Below are positions 20,788 to 29,839 of a stretch of DNA of 64,000 nucleotides, piece after piece; position 1 is the first letter of the stretch; each line of letters starts with the position of its first letter. Under the pieces are notes generated by a model. It did no database searches and was not told the DNA's origin. It worked only from the letters and a program-made list of their open reading frames with translations. The DNA is from Trichomonas vaginalis G3 (taxonomy: Eukaryota; Parabasalia; Trichomonadida; Trichomonadidae), in the NCBI RefSeq assembly GCF_026262505.1, contig NC_067206.1:18373319-18437318 (forward strand). Direction: 5' to 3'. The position numbers were made by a program, and so were the translations under genes.

Positions 20788-22091
20788 TAGGGTGTCCAAA
20801 GGTGCGTTTAGCACAGCGCTCTATATGAGACTATTAAAGGAGATATATGCTGATTATAAATATATAATAAAAAATATGAATATATGTATATGATGAGTAT
20901 GTTGTATTTTGGCGCCATGCCGGGATATAAAATGAATTTTGAGACAAGAGGCGGTTTCGCGGGAAATTTTGGCGGGATTTTTTTCATTTTTTTAATGAAT
21001 CATAAAGAAAACATCCTCGCTCTTGCAAAAAAATACAAAGACTGTAAAAAAATCTACGAGACATTGGTAAAATGCTTCGGTATGGATGCTCCTAGCTATT
21101 CCACTGTAACGTATCATGTTAGGATGTATCACTTCATGAACAAAAAGGCGCCCATCATAAAAATTGACAAAAAATCGCCGGATCAAAGAAAAATCAAAGC
21201 AATTCTTCAAGCGCTAGATGAAGACCCAAGAGCATCACTCAGAAGGATAGAGGAGATGACAAAGATACCACGTACAACAGTCAGTTATTATCTGCACAAT
21301 TATTTGAACTACAAACTAGCGTATACACGTTGGGTTCCGCACAACCTTAATTCAGTTCAAAAAAAATCTAGAGTCCAATCTTCGAAAGAGCTCCTCTCTA
21401 TATTGGGTGCGTATCAATCCAAGAAGTTTCGCTTTTTAGTAACAGGGGACGAGTCTTGGTTTCAATATGCAACAGAAGCCAAAATCATGTGGATCCCGAA
21501 GGCTGAAAATCCGCAAACATTCCCGAAGAAAAAAATTGACACACCAATGATGATGTTGTCGGTTTTTTGGGGCGTGAATGGCATCATCGCAATTGATATT
21601 CTTCAAAAACCTAATACGATGAATGCTCAGTATCTAATTGACAATGTTCTTACTCAAATTATCAATTCTGATGAGTTTGAGAAATCCAAACAACAAAAAC
21701 AAAAGTTTGCAATTCATTTTGATAATTCAAGAGTTCACAAAAGTCATAAGGTAATGAATTACTTGGTGGAAAACAATGTCAAAGTTGTTCCAAACCCAAT
21801 TTATTCACCTGATATTGCACCCTCTGACTTTTATTTATTCGGCACGCTAAAAAAGAGAGCTGAAGGACGCGAATTCGCGAGTCCAGATGATCTTGAAAAT
21901 TTTGTAAGAGAGCAATTTGAGCAATTTTCTCATGATGATTTAAAGCGTGTCTTTCAAGCCTGGATCGATCGCTGCGAACGCGTGATTGAATCCAATGGTG
22001 ATTATATTTAAATAAACTTTATATATATGTAACTTGTTTATTTCTATTCGCAGTATTCAGGTTTGTGCTAAACACACCTTTGGACACCCTA
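20788..22091. mobile_element. Tvmar1-like mariner, 1304 bp, inserted in the fibre gene
   Basis: 28-bp TIRs start TAGGGTGTCCAAAGGTGCGT; the right end has one mismatch (GTG for GCG). A TA dinucleotide flanks each end, as expected for mariners. Size and TIR length fit Tvmar1 of T. vaginalis as I recall it. It looks intact and young. Confidence 0.93.
20995..22011 (+). CDS. Mariner transposase (D,D34D), 338 aa
   Basis: Cut-and-paste transposase. An N-terminal helix-turn-helix pair lies at about residues 5-110 (IPRTTVSYYLHNYL is the second). The DDD core follows: TGDESWF, IHFDNSRVHKS, and YSPDIAPSDFYLFGTLKK, with the last Asp in the SPDIAPSDF motif. WVPHNL precedes the core as in mariners. I chose the ATG of MNHKENIL, which gives 338 aa, the usual mariner length. 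An upstream in-frame ATG at 20884 would add 37 residues that look unlike mariner. The frame is intact, so the copy may be active. Confidence 0.93.
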   Translation: MNHKENILALAKKYKDCKKIYETLVKCFGMDAPSYSTVTYHVRMYHFMNKKAPIIKIDKKSPDQRKIKAILQALDEDPRASLRRIEEMTKIPRTTVSYYLHNYLNYKLAYTRWVPHNLNSVQKKSRVQSSKELLSILGAYQSKKFRFLVTGDESWFQYATEAKIMWIPKAENPQTFPKKKIDTPMMMLSVFWGVNGIIAIDILQKPNTMNAQYLIDNVLTQIINSDEFEKSKQQKQKFAIHFDNSRVHKSHKVMNYLVENNVKVVPNPIYSPDIAPSDFYLFGTLKKRAEGREFASPDDLENFVREQFEQFSHDDLKRVFQAWIDRCERVIESNGDYI

Positions 22092-23073
22092 TATTGTTGG
22101 TGACTTTTCTGTCAATGAAGAAAATAAATATTTTAGATGACAGTTGGTACAGTCCTTAGAAAATGGTACACGGTATAAACTCATTCCGAAAAATAACAAT
22201 GAAATGTATGTAAGCTATAAAAAGAATGATGGTACACAAGTTAAAGTTCCATTAGACAACAACTGCTACTTAAACTTATATGGAGACGAACAAAAGAAAT
22301 ATTTAAGAGTTTATGAAATGGCAGATATGACATTGCCTGACCCAGCTCCGGTACCACATTATTATGACTATGGAGATGACGACAGAACACCACATGTAGA
22401 TGAACAAAAGCTAACATTATATTTATATTATTATAGATATAAAAGATATAATGCAATAGAAAAAACGAGAATAGTATATTATTATACAGATGACAGAAAT
22501 AAATATTATAGTCAAGATTTTACCTACCCTGAAAACATAAGATTATATTATAAAAAATATTCTGACACAAACCAGAAGAAACCTGAAATAGTTGCACTAT
22601 ATTTTAAGTTCAAAAGAGACAATCCTATATTATCTCATATGTTTGATTTAATGAACCCAGTAGGTTCTATTTATACATCTATGGATGCAAGAGGTCCTCA
22701 AGTAATGTTTGGTGTTGGTGCATGGGAACAAATAGTCGACAGGTTTTTGTATTGTGCAAACTCTTCAAAGGAAACAGGTGGAAGTAAAACGATTTCAGGT
22801 GAAAATTTACCTGCACACAGTCATTACATAGATTTAAGTACATCTCAAGCAGGTTGGCATAAGCATAGATATTGGGATTGGTCAGGAATGACAAAAGGTA
22901 AAGGATATGATGTTAAAGACGACGTTAAGTTTGCTATAAATTGTTACTGGAGTGACACTCAGGGAGAAGGAAACCATACACATTTCGTTTCAGGATATAC
23001 ACAAACAACGGGACAAAGTAAAGAATACATGCCACCTTACATGACAGTTTACGCATGGTATAGAATTGCTTAG
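22092..23073 (+). pseudogene. Fibre gene, phage-collar-like tip part
   Basis: The open frame runs to 23073. The last 150 residues match the phage tail collar / Gp10 C-terminal design: NPVGSIYTSMD, then FGVGAWEQIVDRFLYCA, GENLPAHSHYIDLS, GNHTHFVSG and MPPYMTVYAWYRIA. Such domains cap phage tail fibres and bind receptors. The preceding region (about residues 1-170) is Tyr-rich with YYYR/YYYTD runs. Its stop overlaps the integrase stop convergently. This is one gene with the shaft part at 19503-20787, divided by the mariner. Confidence 0.75.
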
Positions 23074-24029
23074 TCGTCATTTTCAACTTCTTTAGCATAT
23101 TCGTCAGGAGTTGTCTTATATTTGTTAGGAACTGTCTTTGAAAGTATACCACCTTGAACTTTGACAAGTTTGAAACGAGGTCTGACAATAGTAGTTTTAT
23201 CTTCTGCTTGCAGTGTGTACATTTTGCCATGTTTGCCTAAAACTTCATAATATTCTCTTGTATACTTTCTTCTATTTTTACGAACACGAATGTGAGTACC
23301 TGTCGAGTTCCCATTGTTGTCATAGTCAATAGTATTTTCATATGGGTCGCGTTTAGGTATTTCTATTTTTACTTTGTCACCTTTCTGAAGTTTGAAGCCC
23401 GGCATTCTTTCTTGTTTGTCTCTTTTGACTAAATTATTAAATATATAGTCTTTCTCTAAGTCAGGGTTGTTTTTCATTTCTTCGGGGGAGTGGTTTCCCA
23501 AACCTTTTTGTTTACGGTTATTGTAAATATTTAAAACTTGTCTCATCTTTGCCATGGAGAAGTGTCTATACTTGTCGTCATATGACATTTCATTTGCTTC
23601 ACCACCTTGTGGTTGGTTTAAGTCTCTTAACATTTTTATACAACCGTCAATGACACCAAGAGCAGAATGGTTTTGGTCGACAATGAAATATTGGTTTACA
23701 TTTTTTGAACGCAGATAGTTTTTTACATCATCTGATTTGAAAGAACTTTCACAGTCAGATGTCAGCTTTGTTGGATGGTATTTGTCAACGAATATTGTCA
23801 AAGCAGTTTTCACATCTAAAATATTTTTGGACCATAATGGTATGGCTTCACAGTATCTTGTGTTTTGACCAACAAATATTAACCAGTATGGAGGTCCATC
23901 TGTTCTAACTCTCGGAATGTTTTCCAAGATATCCATAAACCAAGCATTTGGTGTTGAACTAAAGATTTTTATCATGAGTGCTTTCTTTGTCGCTTTAGAA
24001 ACATAGGGGTCCTTGTTCGGATTCGTCAT
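23070..24029 (-). CDS. Maverick retroviral-type integrase, 319 aa
   Basis: The integrase of the element. The catalytic core lies at about residues 25-170, with WFMDILENIP and TSDCESSF carrying the first two acidic positions at retroviral spacing, followed by an HSALGVID helix. The C-terminal third is basic and beta-rich with an RVRKNRRKYTREYYEVLGKHGKMY SH3/chromo-like segment. Length suits the Maverick c-integrase. It starts at ATG 24029 and faces away from the 25810 gene. The 80 bp around the shared upstream region are duplicated at 25752-25831. Confidence 0.85.
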   Translation of the reverse strand: MTNPNKDPYVSKATKKALMIKIFSSTPNAWFMDILENIPRVRTDGPPYWLIFVGQNTRYCEAIPLWSKNILDVKTALTIFVDKYHPTKLTSDCESSFKSDDVKNYLRSKNVNQYFIVDQNHSALGVIDGCIKMLRDLNQPQGGEANEMSYDDKYRHFSMAKMRQVLNIYNNRKQKGLGNHSPEEMKNNPDLEKDYIFNNLVKRDKQERMPGFKLQKGDKVKIEIPKRDPYENTIDYDNNGNSTGTHIRVRKNRRKYTREYYEVLGKHGKMYTLQAEDKTTIVRPRFKLVKVQGGILSKTVPNKYKTTPDEYAKEVENDD

Positions 24030-24068
24030 TTTTTACCCTATAAGAAATGGGTTTATTTGGCGCATTAG
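23989..24068. repeat. Left 80-bp direct repeat around insert 24069-25751
   Basis: Bases 23989-24068 and 25752-25831 are identical by eye over 80 bp (start GTCGCTTTAGAAACATAGGG, end TGGCGCATTAG). They hold the start of the integrase and the first codons of the 25810 gene. This is the target duplication of the insert, or a pre-existing duplication. Confidence 0.93.
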
Positions 24069-24144
24069 GAGTGTGGTAGAATTTACGAAAAAGTGACACT
24101 TAACCTTAAATTTCCAAACACTATTTTTTGATTGTATTTTGTTA

Positions 24145-24512
24145 TTTATATATGTATATATTTATATATGTATATATTTATATATGTATATATTTATATA
24201 TGTATATATTTATATATGTATATATTTATATATGTATATATTTATATATGTATATATTTATATATGTATATATTTATATATGTATATATTTATATATGTA
24301 TATATTTATATATGTATATATTTATATATGTATATATTTATTATGTATATATTTATATATGTATATATTTATATATGTATATATTTATATATGTATATAT
24401 TTATATATGTATATATTTATATATGTATATATTATATATATGTATATATTTATATATGTATATATTTATATATGTATATATTTATATATGTATATATTTA
24501 TATATGTATATA
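24145..24512. repeat. 16-bp TA-rich microsatellite tract
   Basis: A run of the unit TATATATGTATATATT, about 23 copies. A second tract at 24597-24915 starts with a slightly different phase. Confidence 0.95.
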
Positions 24513-24596
24513 TTTATAGAGTGTGGTAGAATTTACGAAAAAGTGACACTTAACCTTAAATTTCCAAACACTATTTTTTGATTGTATTTTGTTATT

Positions 24597-24915
24597 TATA
24601 TATTTATATATATGTATATTTATATATATGTATATTTATATATATGTATATTATTTATATGTATATTTATATATATGTATATTTATATATATGTATATTT
24701 ATATATATGTATATTTATATATATGTATATTTATATATATGTATATTTATATATATGTATATTTATATATATATGTATATATTTATATATGTATATATTT
24801 ATATATGTATATATTTATATATGTATATATTTATATATGTATATATTTATATATGTATATATTTATATATGTATATATTTATATATGTATATATTTATAT
24901 ATGTATATATTTATA
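24597..24915. repeat. Second TA-rich microsatellite tract
   Basis: About 20 copies of a 15-16 bp ATATATGTATATTTAT-like unit following the repeated left tip of the insert. Confidence 0.93.
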
Positions 24916-25751
24916 TATGAATAAATAATACATCAAACTAGTTTTAGAGTTGATAGTAAGAAGCGAAGAACAGTACCAATAAGATACAGCAGTAGTAGCT
25001 GCTTCATGCTGTGTTGAGTATTGTTGAATTGGAAACTGCTTCATGCTGCATTGAGTATTGTTGAATAATTTGAAGTAGTGGTTTTTGAAATCAGCACCCC
25101 TATGAGAGCGCTGGCGACCGAAACACCACTAGTAAGATTGTGTATTAGAAACTGCTTCATGCTGTGTTGAGTAAGCTTCGATGTCTTTGTAGGATAGCTT
25201 TCTGAGAGCGAAACAAGATAGTGTTGAAAAAAAAATTTAAAAAATCTGAGAGACTGTGCAAGAGCCAACGACCAAAACACTACCAGTAAGATACAGCAGT
25301 AGTAGCTGCTTCATGCTGCATTGAGTATTGTTGAATAATTTGAAGTAGTGGTTTTTGAAATCAGCACCCCTATGAGAGCGCTGGCGACCGAAACACCACT
25401 AGTAAGATTGTGTATTAGAAACTGCTTCATACTGTGTTGAGTAAGCTTCGATATCTTTATCAGACCACCTTTAAATTAACCACTCACATTCTCACTGTGG
25501 TCCATCTAAAATTTGTAAGCTTTATGACATAAAATTATATTATATGCAGGATCCCACCTATTACTTGATCTTTTTGGAATAAATGTTTTATAATATTTAT
25601 CGATTGATTGTAATTTTTTGTATAAAAAAAGTTTTTTATTTATATTAAAAATATATTTTGTTAATGATATTATCTTATAATTTGTAAATAAATCTAGTAA
25701 TAAAATAACTTTAATAGTTGGTGTCACTTTTTCGAAAATTCTGGTTTTTTC

Positions 25752-25831
25752 GTCGCTTTAGAAACATAGGGGTCCTTGTTCGGATTCGTCATTTTTTACC
25801 CTATAAGAAATGGGTTTATTTGGCGCATTAG
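25752..25831. repeat. Right 80-bp direct repeat
   Basis: Identical to 23989-24068. It supplies the 25810 gene with its own leader and first codons. Confidence 0.93.
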
Positions 25832-26211
25832 CAGGAGTTGCATCCAGATTTTTACCCGCAGTGGGAACAATAGCCAGAGGTGTATTTGGAGTTGGAAGGA
25901 AGATTTTGAGTACATTAGGTATACTGAAAGAGAAAGCACAACCTATTATACAAACTGTACAGAAAGGTTGGGATGTAGCACGAGATGCAACAAATCTTAT
26001 TCCAAATCCTGAAACAAGAGGAAAAGTTCAAGGATGGATGGACAATGTAGGAAGACAAGCAGGAAACTATTATAACAAAGCAAATGACTACTATAACCAA
26101 GCAGGACACTATATGGACCAAGGTGAAAGATTCTTTAACAGAGGATATAACCATGTACAACAGTGGGTAAACAATAACCAACCACAACCACCTCAAACGT
26201 GGGGAATGTAA
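25810..26211 (+). CDS. Second amphipathic pVI-like capsid protein, 133 aa
   Basis: Starts MGLFGALAGVASRFLPAVG, fitting N-myristoylation plus a membrane-active helix. A GTIARGVFGVGRKIL segment follows, then a soluble helix-rich tail with repeated YYNKANDYYNQAGHYMDQG motifs and a Gln/Pro end. The design is the same as 18391-18684 (Gly-start, amphipathic helix, Pro/Gln tail). It is divergent from the integrase. Possible roles are membrane penetration or linkage of capsid to core, as for adenovirus pVI (inference). Frame intact. Confidence 0.55.
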   Translation: MGLFGALAGVASRFLPAVGTIARGVFGVGRKILSTLGILKEKAQPIIQTVQKGWDVARDATNLIPNPETRGKVQGWMDNVGRQAGNYYNKANDYYNQAGHYMDQGERFFNRGYNHVQQWVNNNQPQPPQTWGM

Positions 26212-26230
26212 AGTTTTTTACTGAGATGAA

Positions 26231-26348
26231 ATGAACAATGCAGCATTGAGACAAATGAGTTCAAGATGGATTTGTCGGCTTCCAGCATTTACACCACGTG
26301 TTTGTAAAGTTCTTCCTATACCTCAGGAAGTTTTAGACCGACTTAAAA
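26231..26348 (+). pseudogene. 5' part of a Maverick gene cut by hairpin insert i
   Basis: The open frame begins MNNAALRQMSSRWICRLPAF and runs into the insert at 26349. Its leader TTTTTTACTGAGATGAAATGA is identical over 21 bp to that of the gene at 28110. Product unknown. Confidence 0.4.
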
Positions 26349-28051
26349 TCTTATATACGAAAAAAAGAGATCTGACATTGTGTCAGATCTCAGTAAAAGT
26401 GACATTTACATGTCAAAAAAATAGAATGAGTTTAAGTAATTAAAATTGAGGGTGAGAGTAGTATTGTATGAAATAATATCTCTCACCCTCCAATTCATCC
26501 TATGGCGCCGAAAAAATTTTGGTGAAATGCGACACATTTCACCAAAATTTCTCGGCGCCATATAGAGAACTAGAGCCTGTGAGGTACTGATACTATCCAT
26601 GTACCTCGCAGGCTCTAGTTCCAAGCCAAAATGGCTAAAAATTGCCCGCAATTGTTCACATTGCGGGCAATTTTTAGCCATTTTGGCTGGGAATTGGAGG
26701 GTGAGAGTAGTATTGTATGAAATAATACTCTCACCCTCCAATTCATCCTATGGCGCCGAAAAAATTTTGGTGAAATGCGACCACATTTCACCAAAATTTC
26801 TCGGCGCCATATAGAGAACTAGAGCCTGTGAGGTACTGATACTATCCATGTACCTCGCAGGCTCTAGTTCCAAGCCAAAATGGCTAAAAATTGCCCGCAA
26901 TTGTTCACATTGCGGGCAATTTTTAGCCATTTTGGCTGGGAATTGGAGGGTGAGAGTAGTATTGTATGAAATAATATCTCTCACCCTCCAATTCATCCTA
27001 TGGCGCCGAAAAAATTTTGGTGAAATGCGACCACATTTCACCAAAATTTCTCGGCGCCATATAGAGAACTAGAGCCTGTGAGGTACTGATACTATCCATG
27101 TACCTCGCAGGCTCTAGTTCCAAGCCAAAATGGCTAAAAATTGCCCGCAATTGTTCACATTGCGGGCAATTTTTAGCCATTTTGGCTGGGAATTGGAGGG
27201 TGAGAGTAGTATTGTATGAAATAATATCTCTCACCCTCCAATTCATCCTATGGCGCCGAAAAAATTTTGGTGAAATGCGACCACATTTCACCAAAATTTC
27301 TCGGCGCCATATAGAGAACTAGAGCCTGTGAGGTACTGATACTATCCATGTACCTCGCAGGCTCTAGTTCCAAGCCAAAATGGCTAAAAATTGCCCGCAA
27401 TTGTTCACATTGCGGGCAATTTTTAGCCATTTTGGCTGGGAATTGGAGGGTGAGAGTAGTATTGTATGAAATAATATCTCTCACCCTCCAATTCATCCTA
27501 TGGCGCCGAAAAAATTTTGGTGAAATGCGACCACATTTCACCAAAATTTCTCGGCGCCATATAGAGAACTAGAGCCTGTGAGGTACTGATACTATCCATG
27601 TACCTCGCAGGCTCTAGTTCCAAGCCAAAATGGCTAAAAATTGCCCGCAATTGTTCACATTGCGGGCAATTTTTAGCCATTTTGGCTGGGAATTGGAGGG
27701 GGAGAGTAGTATTGTATGAAATAAATCTCTCACCCTCCAATTCATCCTATGGCGCCGAAAAAATTTTGGTGAAATGCGACCACATTTCACCAAAATTTCT
27801 CGGCGCCATATAGAGAACTAGAGCCTGTGAGGTACTGATACTATCCATGTACCTCGCAGGCTCTAGTTCCAAGCCAAAATGGCTAAAAATTGCCCGCAAT
27901 TGTTCACATTCCCATCTTTTGTTGGTAAGACGAAGAATATGAAATAAATTATGAAGAAGATAATGATGAATAAAATATCACTTTTTATATTTTTGACACG
28001 TAAAGTTGTCACTTTTCTGTCAAACTGTTTTTATCGTTTTCGTATATAACA
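26349..28051. mobile_element. Hairpin-array insert i (about 1.7 kb, 4-bp repeat AAAA)
   Basis: Tips are TCTTATATACGAAAA on the left and, reversed, TGTTATATACGAAAA on the right. Both are followed by a GACA/TTTGACA block and AAAAGTGACA, then a TTTACATGTCAAA-like block. A perfect 11-bp-stem hairpin (GAGATCTGACA) sits at the left tip. It encloses hairpin array A. The flanking 4-bp repeat is AAAA, low complexity, so it is weak on its own. The repeated 98-aa and 74-aa frames inside are palindrome artefacts. Confidence 0.75.
26444..27911. repeat. Hairpin array A: six 250-bp units of four hairpins
   Basis: The period is 248-250 bp (units anchored at 26503, 26751, 27001, 27251, 27501 and 27750). Each unit has four near-perfect hairpins in the order: GGAGGGTGAGAG type; TGGCGCCGA..TTTTGGTGAAATG type; GAACTAGAGCCTG-GAGGTAC type; AGCCAAAATGGCTAAAAATT type (28-bp stem). 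Stems are 15-28 bp and loops 5-22 nt. The last unit stops inside its fourth hairpin. Near-identity of the units shows recent tandem amplification. Confidence 0.95.
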
Positions 28052-28567
28052 AAAAAACCTAAACAACCAGTTGAAAACAAACCAAACTAAAATTTTTTAC
28101 TGAGATGAAATGACCGAAGAAGTTGAAACGGTAGATTTGACACCACAAACAAAAAGTTCAGAACCATTGTCAAAACCTGTCAAAGAACTTACAGATGAAG
28201 AGAAAAATTCAATAATAGAAAGTGCCAGGTCTGGAAATACAAACCCTAACTATAAAGTCACTTTTCATAGAAATGGAACGGCTAGTATCTCAAAAAAGAA
28301 ACACGAAAAAAAGGAACTATACAGTTGGAAAAGTCATACAACAACTGTATGATATTAGGAAAGCTTCAAACCCCAAACTTGCAATGACACTCAAATTGCT
28401 TATGAATTCGACATGGGGATATTCCATTAAGAAACCTCAAGAAATGAAGAGTAAACATTATGAGAAGGTCGACAACTTTGTTGAAAGGTTTTCTCCTTTT
28501 GTTTTGAAGTACGAATTCACTCAAGGTCAAAGTGGCTTAGTAACCACATTAAAACCTATTGTCGAAC

Positions 28568-29256
28568 TATCTCATACCGAAATGGCTCACCAAAAAAGTG
28601 ACATTTTTGGCGCCAATAATTTGATTTTTCTGATTCTTTCTATTTAGATATATTTATTTAACCGAAATATAACTGTACAGAATTACTATTTTCGAGATAA
28701 AATTCATATGGAAATACTAATTCATAACGCTTTATGTTATATAAAATTTAATTTATAAAAATTGCAAAATAAATCAAATTTAACACAATGAATATAACTG
28801 CAATCGAGATTTTTGACGATTGATTCTTACGTGAAGTTTTCCAAACTTTGAGTTAATGTCAAGACATTAACTCAAAGTTTGGAAGTCTAATAAAGGGAAT
28901 TGTAGGCTATGAGGTACTGATTATATATCAGTGCCTCATAGCCTACAATTCCCATTAGAAATGGGAGAAACTTTGTCCGCATAACTTATGCTGCGGACAA
29001 AGTTTCTCCCATTTCTACTTAGAATGAAAGGGCAAGAGATATATAGTGTACCTATATACCTCTTGCCCTTTCCTTCTTACCTAAAGACTTCCAATCTTAT
29101 TTTTTTTCCAATTTTTCCCCTAAATTTAAATCTTATATAATATAAATAAAATGCATAATATCAATCACAAAAATTCATGTTTATTTTTTTAATTAAAATT
29201 GCCGCGCAATTTAAGGTTTTCTGTCACTTTTTTGTTAGCCATTTCGGTACGAAACA
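28568..29256. mobile_element. Hairpin-array insert in polB (about 690 bp, 15-16 bp repeat)
   Basis: Tips are TATCTCATACCGAAATGGCT on the left and, reversed, TGTTTCGTACCGAAATGGCT on the right, each followed by (C/A)ACAAAAAAGTGACA. The direct repeat AAACCTATTGTCGAAC flanks it (28552-28567 and 29257-29272). It carries hairpin array B. A larger relative of the same family is at 33404-36994. Confidence 0.85.
28839..29090. repeat. Hairpin array B: four hairpins
   Basis: Hairpins in order: CCAAACTTTGAGTTAATGTC (20-bp perfect stem, 2-nt centre); GGGAATTGTAGGCTATGAGG; AGAAATGGGAGAAACTTTGT (25-bp stem); GAAAGGGCAAGAG. The AACTTTG class and GAGGTA class alternate. GGAAGTCT and AGACTTCC bracket the last three. 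Confidence 0.93.
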
Positions 29257-29554
29257 AAACCTATTGTCGAACATTGGTCTTACCCTCAGTTCGCAAAGGC
29301 AGTCCTTGACGAGTACAACAAATTCTTCTCCGAAGTCAAATCGAAAGTCAAGGTTTACTATGAGAACATTGACGCACTCATGACGAACGAAGAAGGATAC
29401 AACAAACTCATTGAAATGGGAATGGTCGGTGAAAAGATGGGCTGTTTTAAGCTAGATAAGGCATTTTCCGAAGTTCATGTCCTCTCCAAGCGTAAGTACT
29501 GGGGTGTTAAAGAAGATGGTGAAATAGTTAAACATTGCATGAAATAAAAAATTT

Positions 29555-29809
29555 TTATTCGAATTTGAATTTAAATGTGGGAATTCTTGGGAACGGGAAA
29601 GGCTTATTTACTTGAGGAACAGGTAAAGGTGGTGGAGGTGGTGGCAACCAGTCCATTTTATATTCCTTCCTAGCTAATTTCCGTTTAATTTCATGGTCGC
29701 CCTCGGAGTCTTTGAATCGGACAGGTCGAGTTACACCATTCTTGGTCTCAAACTCATATATAACCTGTTTGTCTGTATTTTCGTCGACTATGGCACGAGA
29801 CACGAACAT
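29555..29809 (-). CDS. Small Maverick protein with poly-Pro stretch, 84 aa
   Basis: The first ATG gives MFVSRAIVDENTDKQVIY; an upstream in-frame TTG is not used. It has a basic middle (HEIKRKLARKEYKMDW), a run of eight Pro with one Leu, and a Phe/Pro/Lys-rich end. It converges with the PolB remnant (stops 8 bp apart) and is divergent from a plus-strand frame near 29840. No family recognised. Confidence 0.45.
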   Translation of the reverse strand: MFVSRAIVDENTDKQVIYEFETKNGVTRPVRFKDSEGDHEIKRKLARKEYKMDWLPPPPPPLPVPQVNKPFPFPRIPTFKFKFE

Positions 29810-29839
29810 TGACCAAACGGACAAAAAGTGTCATTTCGG

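Larger units (their letters stand above)
24069..25751. mobile_element. Non-autonomous AT-microsatellite insert, copy a (80-bp duplication)
   Basis: The left tip is GAGTGTGGTAGAATTTACGA; the right tip reversed is GAAAAAACCAGAATTTTCGA. Both continue into AAAAGTGACAC, a TIR of about 31 bp with a variable first 9 bp. Inside are two tracts of TATATTTATATATGTA-type microsatellite, then about 1.5 units of a 268-bp repeat. The left end is present twice (24069 and 24519). No coding capacity; the Tyr/Ile-only frames are artefacts. A second copy is at 34016-35749. Confidence 0.88.
28110..29547 (+). pseudogene. Protein-primed DNA polymerase B remnant, split by a hairpin insert
   Basis: Only a small part of the Maverick polymerase is left. 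The motif B region KLLMNSTWGYSIKKP (KxxxNSxYG type) is seen near 28390-28440. The C-terminal domain (HWSYPQFAKAVLDEY, GCFKLDKAF) ends at 29547. The start region MTEEVETVDL may be its N-terminus or that of another gene. Most of the exonuclease and palm regions expected for a polymerase of about 1000 aa are not in the window. The hairpin insert 28568-29256 lies within the gene. Broken. Confidence 0.75.

Noticed and set aside
24128-24928. Long ORFs of only Tyr, Ile, Met, Cys, Val and Phe (also 34075-34491)
   Set aside because: These are readings of the TATATTTATATATGTA microsatellite in all three frames, without stops by composition.
26406-27813. Repeated 74-98 aa ORFs on both strands in array A
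   Set aside because: They follow the 250-bp hairpin unit and exist on both strands because the unit is palindromic; no coding signal.
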